11,000 bases of DNA from Cristatella mucedo (lineage: Eukaryota; Bryozoa; Phylactolaemata; Cristatellidae): contig WPIO01000013.1 in the NCBI GenBank assembly GCA_009760855.2, positions 3,961,501 to 3,972,500 of the forward strand. The letters run 5' to 3'. Shown here piece by piece: positions 7,205 through 11,000 of this stretch. Position 1 is the first letter of the stretch. Every line of letters begins with the position of its first letter. The notes beneath the pieces are model-generated. The model saw only the letters and a program-made list of their open reading frames with translations. It did not search any database and was not told where the DNA came from. The translations under genes were made by a program, and so were the position numbers.

Positions 7205-7445
7205 CATAATAATAATGCACTTGATAAAGCGCCATAAGAGAACTCGATCTCTTTCTAGGCACTTTACATTTTGTGCAAAGGAAGCACGATCGAATGGTTA
7301 GTGTTATCATGCTCGATAAAGAACAAGAATAACACGGTTAGGGATGACATGCACAAGGTCGGAATGCAAGTTTGGATAGTGGCAGCATGCACAGTGTCAG
7401 CACGCATAAGTAGATAAAGGACAAATCGCAGGTACCCAGTAAATG
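7205..7445 (-). mobile_element. LINE-B 3' end, third copy (5'-truncated)
   Basis: This matches the LINE-B UTR at 2673-2930 in the same orientation. Shared words include ctcgatctctttctaggca (7243-7261), gcaaaggaagcacgatcgaa (7274-7293), gacatgcac (7346-7354) and gtggcagca (7379-7387). On the minus strand it ends in an attattat tail at about 7207-7216. The match fades near 7445, so it holds UTR only and no recognisable ORF. It is another truncated, inert retrocopy. Confidence 0.75.
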
Positions 7446-7990
7446 AATGACGTGTACGTGAGAGCTCGCACTAATGCTTCTCTCCCCCCCCCCGCCCGAT
7501 GCCACCTTATATATATAGCTCCGGCAGATTTAAGGGGCCTCCACGTCGTTCAGTTTCTCTTTGCGCGATATTCTTGATCTTTCGTTAGATTTGGCAGAGT
7601 AAGCGCACATTTGATGTTGACCTGTTGCTGCGCACTATATGATCCTGAGATCTCTCGGCTGGCTCAGTGCGGCGGCCGTGACCCAGTCAAGGCGAGTTGA
7701 AGAGCAGAGGCACCTCCTCGAGATACCTTGCATGCTCCGGATGTTAATGATGGGCTAGAAATAAATTTATTCGCAGATAGAGTGCAGTAAAATACGAGCT
7801 GAGCAGGAGCGCTCTGGAGGCGGCAGCGTATGGGGCCGCCGGTCAGCGAATCCCCATTTGAATCCCAGATCACCGAATCCCTGCTTGAGTACCTGTTTTC
7901 TCGTTGGCATCATTTGTTAGCATCGGATCAAGGCACCATTGGCAATAGACAGGCAGTGGTTTGGGTACCTTCTTAATGCGAGATTTCAGA
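7446..7990. other. Unexplained stretch with a poly-C run and a promoter-like patch
   Basis: No protein similarity is visible. A run of ten C is at 7484-7493. A TATA-like tract and an initiator-like hexamer lie just after it (7507-7555, listed separately). The sequence around 7650-7860 is GC-richer, but its short minus-strand frame has no motif I recognise. Confidence 0.35.
7507..7555 (+). promoter_or_regulatory. Possible core promoter remnant (TATA plus initiator)
   Basis: The tract ttatatatatag at 7507-7518 is followed by TCAGTT at 7550-7555, the arthropod-type initiator word. From the end of the TATA tract to the initiator A is about 35 bp, somewhat longer than the usual spacing of about 30 bp. 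No ORF follows. It could be the decayed promoter of an LTR or DNA element, or chance. Confidence 0.2.
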
Positions 7991-7996
7991 GCATAA

Positions 7997-8355
7997 ATGC
8001 CCGGTTCATTTTATTTCACAGTGCAGAAGGCACTCTCTTCTGCCGACCTAGTTGCCAAACACAATCGAGGCGTTAACTTCTACGCAGATAGCTTTACGTA
8101 GCGGTGCTTGTGCATTAATCCTATTTGGCACCCAACATCTCAAATTCTCCAAACTCCCACGCAGATTGTCATTCCGAAATGTGCGCTTGGATGGCAGTTG
8201 AATATCTTCTGTTGAATGGTGACAAGAACAAACTAAACGTTGTTGGCAAGTTAAGCGTGTCGCTCAAACCCTGGAAAGTCTAGCCTTGAGTAAGAGCGTA
8301 CATGCATAACTAAAATTGATGGTTTACGTACTTGGAATTTATATAGTAAATCTGG
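7997..8355 (+). pseudogene. Reverse-transcriptase fragment of a third CR1/L2-group LINE
   Basis: Plus-strand translation gives PGSFYFTVQKALSSADLV (8000-8053), KHNRGVNFYADSFT (8057-8098), WMAVEYLLLNGDKNKL (8188-8235) and VYVLGIYIVNL (8322-8354). These match, in order, the LINE blocks GPxLFxLYTSPLADL, YADDTQLY, WMxxNxLxLNxDKT and RNLGVYID. The catalytic motif reads YADS at 8081-8092, so it is inactive. A stop is at 8099-8101, a frame change lies between there and 8185, and a further stop is at 8281-8283. It looks more like LINE-B than LINE-A in the post-YADD block (MAVEYLLLNGDK against MAANFLKLNEDK), but it is too decayed to place. Its right end abuts the 3' end of the minus LINE-A copy. Confidence 0.65.
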
Positions 8356-8386
8356 GTGCCTGATCTAAAATGGTGCCTGATCTAAA
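8355..8386. repeat. Two-unit tandem duplication, 17-bp period
   Basis: The 15-mer ggtgcctgatctaaa occurs at 8355-8369 and 8372-8386. It lies between the reverse-transcriptase fragment and the LINE-A 3' end and may be a local slippage duplication. Confidence 0.85.
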
Positions 8387-8427
8387 TGAGACCTTACCCC
8401 CTGTACCAAACTAGGGTGGCTATCATA

Positions 8428-8442
8428 TAATGTAATGTAATG
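8428..8442 (-). repeat. (TAATG)3 at the LINE-A 3' terminus
   Basis: Three taatg units (CATTA on the element strand) follow the 3' UTR. The plus-strand LINE-A copy ends with a related but decayed tataatg near 6611-6617. I read this as the template end for reverse transcription. Confidence 0.6.
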
Positions 8443-8487
8443 TATATCCGCATGTAACTCCACAAAGTCATAAAGACCATGTGGGCG

Positions 8488-8967
8488 TTACGCAGGAGAG
8501 TTTTGTATAGCGCACTCACAGCCTAAGCGGCTTTCAGTACGCATTCGGTAGCCAGCAGACTTCATCTCACGCAACAAAGAGAAAGTGGGAAGCATAGCAG
8601 AGTCAGAAGAGCAGTTGAGGTAGTGAGTAGCATAGAAGTAGCAGCTTAGGACAGCTGGAAAGGATGCACCATAGTCGGCAATAGGAGAGTAGTTGTCGTT
8701 GCGTAAGAATTGTGGAAGCAAGTTCCACAGTCTAGGACCTGCGGAGCTAAAGCTTCTGTCGCCAATGGTCTTTAAGCGGAGGAATGGAGCAGCTAATTTA
8801 TTTTCCACACAGGACCTGAGGGTGCAAACAGGCTGAAACTGATGCAGCAGTTCAGCTAGGTACGAATAAGCCAAGTCGTGGCGGGCCTTGTGGGTCAGCG
8901 TAAGAACTTTGCTCTGTATCCATTGCTCAACCGGCACCCATTCTAGCTCTTTTAGCAAAGGAGACAC
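8488..8967 (-). pseudogene. LINE-A reverse transcriptase C-terminal domain
   Basis: An open segment of 159 codons. It starts at LLKELEWVPVEQWIQSKVLT (residues 4-23), then has THKARHDLAYSYLAELLH (about 25-42) and ENKLAAPFLRLKTIGDRSFS (about 56-75). It continues through RLWNLLPQFLRND (about 80-92) and ends in NCSSDSAMLPTFSLLREMKS. The WLPV...YL.ELL...DRSFS..GPRLWN.LP series is the hallmark C-terminal extension of CR1/L2-group LINEs. It reads in a different frame from the RT core, so a frameshift separates them near 8970. The 3' end of the ORF is at 8488-8490. No promoter or start is implied, because this is an internal part of ORF2. Confidence 0.8.
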
Positions 8968-8969
8968 TG

Positions 8970-9860
8970 CTCAAACCTCTGGGACTTGAAAACTAGCCTT
9001 GCAGCCATATTCATAGCCAGCTGCCGTGGCCTAGTTGCTTTCTTTGGGAAGCCAGCCAAAAGGGAATCACAATTATCAAGCCGAGACAGAACTACGGAGC
9101 TAGTTAAATTTTTTTAAAGAAACTGTGGGATACAGCCCCTGATCTTGGATAGGGATCGGACGTGATGGCTAGCTGTAGAAGTAGTCTTCTAAATGAAGCT
9201 TTTAAAATTTAGGTAGCTGCCGAAGACGACACCTAAATTTCGAGCATGTGGTGATGGTCGCACAATAGCATCACCTATTAGAACAGCAAAGCCTTTTAAT
9301 CCAGCCACACGCCTAGGGTGTAATTGAGCAGCAGTTCGGTTGTGTCATTGAATTTCAGGAAGTTTTCCGACATCCATGATCGAATGTGGGCAAGGCAAGC
9401 ATTCAGTTTCTCAGTTGCTGCAGCAGATTCCGACGGTTTGAATGACAAATACAACTGAGTATCGTCAGCATAGAAGTGATATCCTATTCCACGGGCCTTG
9501 ATCACTTTTTCCAGAGGTTGCGTATAAATGGAGAACAACAAGGAACCGAGTAGAGACCCTTGAGGGACCCCACATGTGACCCTTCTCGTATGTGGAGTCC
9601 CTGACCCCCACACGACACGGATTGATCACGATCAGACAAGTACGATTTAAAACCACGCCAGTGCTACGTCTGCCAGACCGATCGTTGTTCTCAATCGTTC
9701 AAGCAGAACACCGTGATCAATGGTGTCGACGGCAGCAGACAGATCTAGCAGAGCTAGGGCAGCGACATTCCCGTCGTCGTTGCCACGTAGAATGTAATTG
9801 TCAACACGGAGGAAAGCAGTTTCAGTGGAATGCTACCTCTGGAACCCCGATTAAAATGTT
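8970..9860 (-). pseudogene. LINE-A reverse-transcriptase core with intact YADD
   Basis: Minus-strand blocks are LDLSAAVDTIDHGVLLERL (RT motif A, about 9755-9700), VTCGVPQGSLLGSLLFSIYT (about 9577-9518), YHFYADDTQLYLSFKPSES (about 9481-9425; the YADD codons at 9461-9472), WMSENFLKFND (about 9383-9350), ARNLGVVFGSYLNFKSF (about 9247-9197), SRLDNCDSLLAGFPKKATRP (about 9088-9030) and AARLV. These blocks are those of a LINE reverse transcriptase, which copies the element RNA at the nicked target. The segment 9296-9613 is open for 105 codons. Stops and indels lie near 9650, 9295, 9190 and 9000, so the enzyme cannot be made although its active-site motif is preserved. Confidence 0.82.
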
Positions 9861-10416
9861 TGTGACATTTCATTATTTTCAATATGTTCAATCAGCAGCT
9901 TAGCAGCAATGCTTTCAAGAATATTTGACAAGAAAGGAAGAAGGAAAACTAGGTGATATTTTACAAAGACCTCTGTATCTAATCCAGGCTTTTTAAGTAT
10001 GGGTCGAACGATTGCCGATTTGAAGGACTTGGGGACGACCCCTTTTCCCAAAGAAGCATTACAAATCTCGGTTATGGCAGGGCTAAGTTGGTCTGCCAGT
10101 GAAGACCACAGAGATGATGGTATTATAGGATCTTCAGGAGACGAGCTCTTTTTGCTAGACCTTAATAAGGTAGCCACATCGCATGCAGAAACCTCGGAAA
10201 ACCTTTTAATGAGTTCACAGGTTGTGATACCGCAATTGCTTTAGTCGGAGGGGGCTTTATGGAGGCATGAATGTGCACAATGCTTTCAGTAAAGAAAGCT
10301 GAAAGCGTTTCGGCTGAGCCCTTAATATCTGGGGAGTCAGACCTCACAGCATTGGGCAGTAAATGGTCTACGGTCTTATAAATCTGTTTAGGATCCGACT
10401 GGCAGGAATTCAGCAT
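9851..10416 (-). pseudogene. LINE-A linker between endonuclease and reverse transcriptase
   Basis: Two open pieces in different frames. The first (10416-10162) contains DPKQIYKTVDHLLP (about 10398-10357), SPDIKGSAETLSAFFTESIV (about 10338-10279) and VNSLKGFPRF. The second (10177-9851) contains SLWSSLADQLSPAITEICNA (about 10114-10055), SFKSAIVRPILKKPGLD (about 10026-9976) and LPFLSNILESIAAKLL (about 9945-9898). The block FKxAxVxPxLKKPGLD...LPFLSKILE precedes the RT core in CR1/L2-group elements. The frame changes near 10180, and an in-frame taa at about 9851 ends the second piece. Confidence 0.78.
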
Positions 10417-11000
10417 TCAGATGAAAAAAGAAGCCCTGGCGTATGCGTACCGAAAGACCTTTTAAGCTTTCGGGTGTAAACTAGAAGGAAGTCTTTGAAA
10501 TTGACTAGATCTGCATCAGACCCCGATTTCTTGAAACGACGTTCAAGCCTGTGATTAATCCGGTGCATCTTTAGAAGTTTTTTTGTAAATTGAAAGGAAT
10601 CTCCACGACTTTGAACACGGATAGAACGAACGGGAGCATGCTTTTCAAGACCACTCCTGAATGTCATGCTCACTGCATCAGTGAGGGTATCGAGGCTGCC
10701 GGTCGAGTCTAAATGCAGATCAAGAAGACCTGCATCCCGAACAGATTTTAAAAACTTTTCAATGTCAATGGTTTGTAAGTTACGTCGTTTGACAAGTTCG
10801 ACATTACCCTGTGCGTACAAAGGAGCAGGAACAGTAAACAAGACCGAACAACGATCTGAGAGGGTCAGTGGGCACACCACAAGGTCAGTGAGGAGGACAT
10901 CCTTAGTGATTACGAGATCTAGAATATGGCCACCGACGTGGGTGGTATGATTAACGTGTTGGACCAAACCAAAATTCGCCAGACAGTCAAGAAATAAGCG
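10410..11000 (-). pseudogene. LINE-A APE-type endonuclease, C-terminal part
   Basis: The open frame enters from beyond the right edge (FLDCLANFG at about 10994-10968) and continues through LVQHVNHTTHVGGHILDLVI (about 10967-10908) and CPLTLSDRCSVLFTV (about 10871-10827). It then runs into a basic helical region (KLLKMHRINHRLERRFKKSG, about 10580-10520). In the endonuclease of jockey/CR1/L2 elements the final motif is SDH, whose histidine is catalytic. Here it reads SDR, with cgt (minus strand, 10851-10853) where a cat codon would give His. That suggests loss of nicking activity, on top of the frameshift at about 10413 that breaks the link to the RT. The N-terminal catalytic motifs lie outside the window. 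Confidence 0.8.

Larger units (their letters stand above)
8428..11000 (-). mobile_element. LINE-A minus-strand copy: L2-like LINE, 5' end beyond the window
   Basis: On the minus strand the order is endonuclease C-terminus (11000-10410), linker (10416-9851), reverse transcriptase (9860-8970), C-terminal domain (8967-8488) and a short 3' UTR ending in a (TAATG)3 repeat (8428-8442 plus strand; CATTA on the element strand). Ends made of short tandem repeats are usual in the L2/CR1 group. Longer open segments survive here than in the plus-strand LINE-A copy, so this copy is younger or less decayed. It still has several frameshifts and stops and is not a functional element. Because the 5' end is outside the window, its total length is unknown. 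Confidence 0.85.

Noticed and set aside
9592-9903. Plus-strand open frames of 80-100 codons at 9592-9903, 9999-10244 and 10666-10950
   Set aside because: They are shadows on the opposite strand of the LINE-A reverse transcriptase and endonuclease, with no recognisable motif of their own.
1-11000. Bacterial defence system, phage, plasmid or CRISPR array
   Set aside because: No prokaryotic-style ORFs or operons, no regular spacers. All recognised content is animal-type retroelements and pseudogenes.

Overview
This window looks like repeat-rich, gene-poor DNA from an animal, most likely an invertebrate. I see no intact host gene, no bacterial-type operon, no CRISPR array and no rRNA or functional tRNA. 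The evidence for an animal genome is several decayed non-LTR retrotransposons of the CR1/L2 group, two tRNA-derived SINEs with RNA polymerase III box A and box B sequences, a long (AT) microsatellite, and a broken copy of a dispersed multi-copy protein family that I recall from insects, ticks and cnidarians. An arthropod is plausible, but the sequence does not prove it.

Layout, left to right. 1-1250 (+): pseudogene of the dispersed uncharacterised family. 1251-2672: mostly unexplained DNA with a degenerate AT-rich inverted/tandem repeat at 1821-2033 and two small microsatellites. 2673-3717 (-): 3' half of a LINE, called LINE-B here, with its 3' UTR and ATT-rich tail. About 3840-6616 (+): an old L2-like copy, called LINE-A here, broken by three nested insertions: SINE copy 1 (4403-4587, -), a 5'-truncated LINE-B 3' end (5551-5804, +) and SINE copy 2 (6081-6413, -), whose tail carries a 72-bp (AT) run. 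6617-7204: unexplained. 7205-7445 (-): a third LINE-B 3' end. 7446-7990: unexplained, with a weak promoter-like motif. 7997-8355 (+): a third, very decayed reverse-transcriptase fragment. 8428-11000 (-): a second LINE-A copy, better preserved, running off the right edge. It shows in order the end of an APE-type endonuclease, a linker, a reverse transcriptase with an intact YADD motif, the C-terminal domain, and a 3' end with a short TAATG repeat.

Nothing here works together as a pathway. The window records successive retrotransposition: LINE-A inserted first, and SINEs and LINE-B tails then landed inside it. All boundaries and pairings come from aligning the window against itself by eye, so edges are good to roughly 5-30 bp. 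Family names (L2 against CR1) rest on remembered motifs and need a repeat-library search. I did not find a convincing new biological system. The best leads are the nested LINE, the SINE family, the conserved LINE-B 3' UTR, the dispersed gene family and the palindromic AT-rich repeat.
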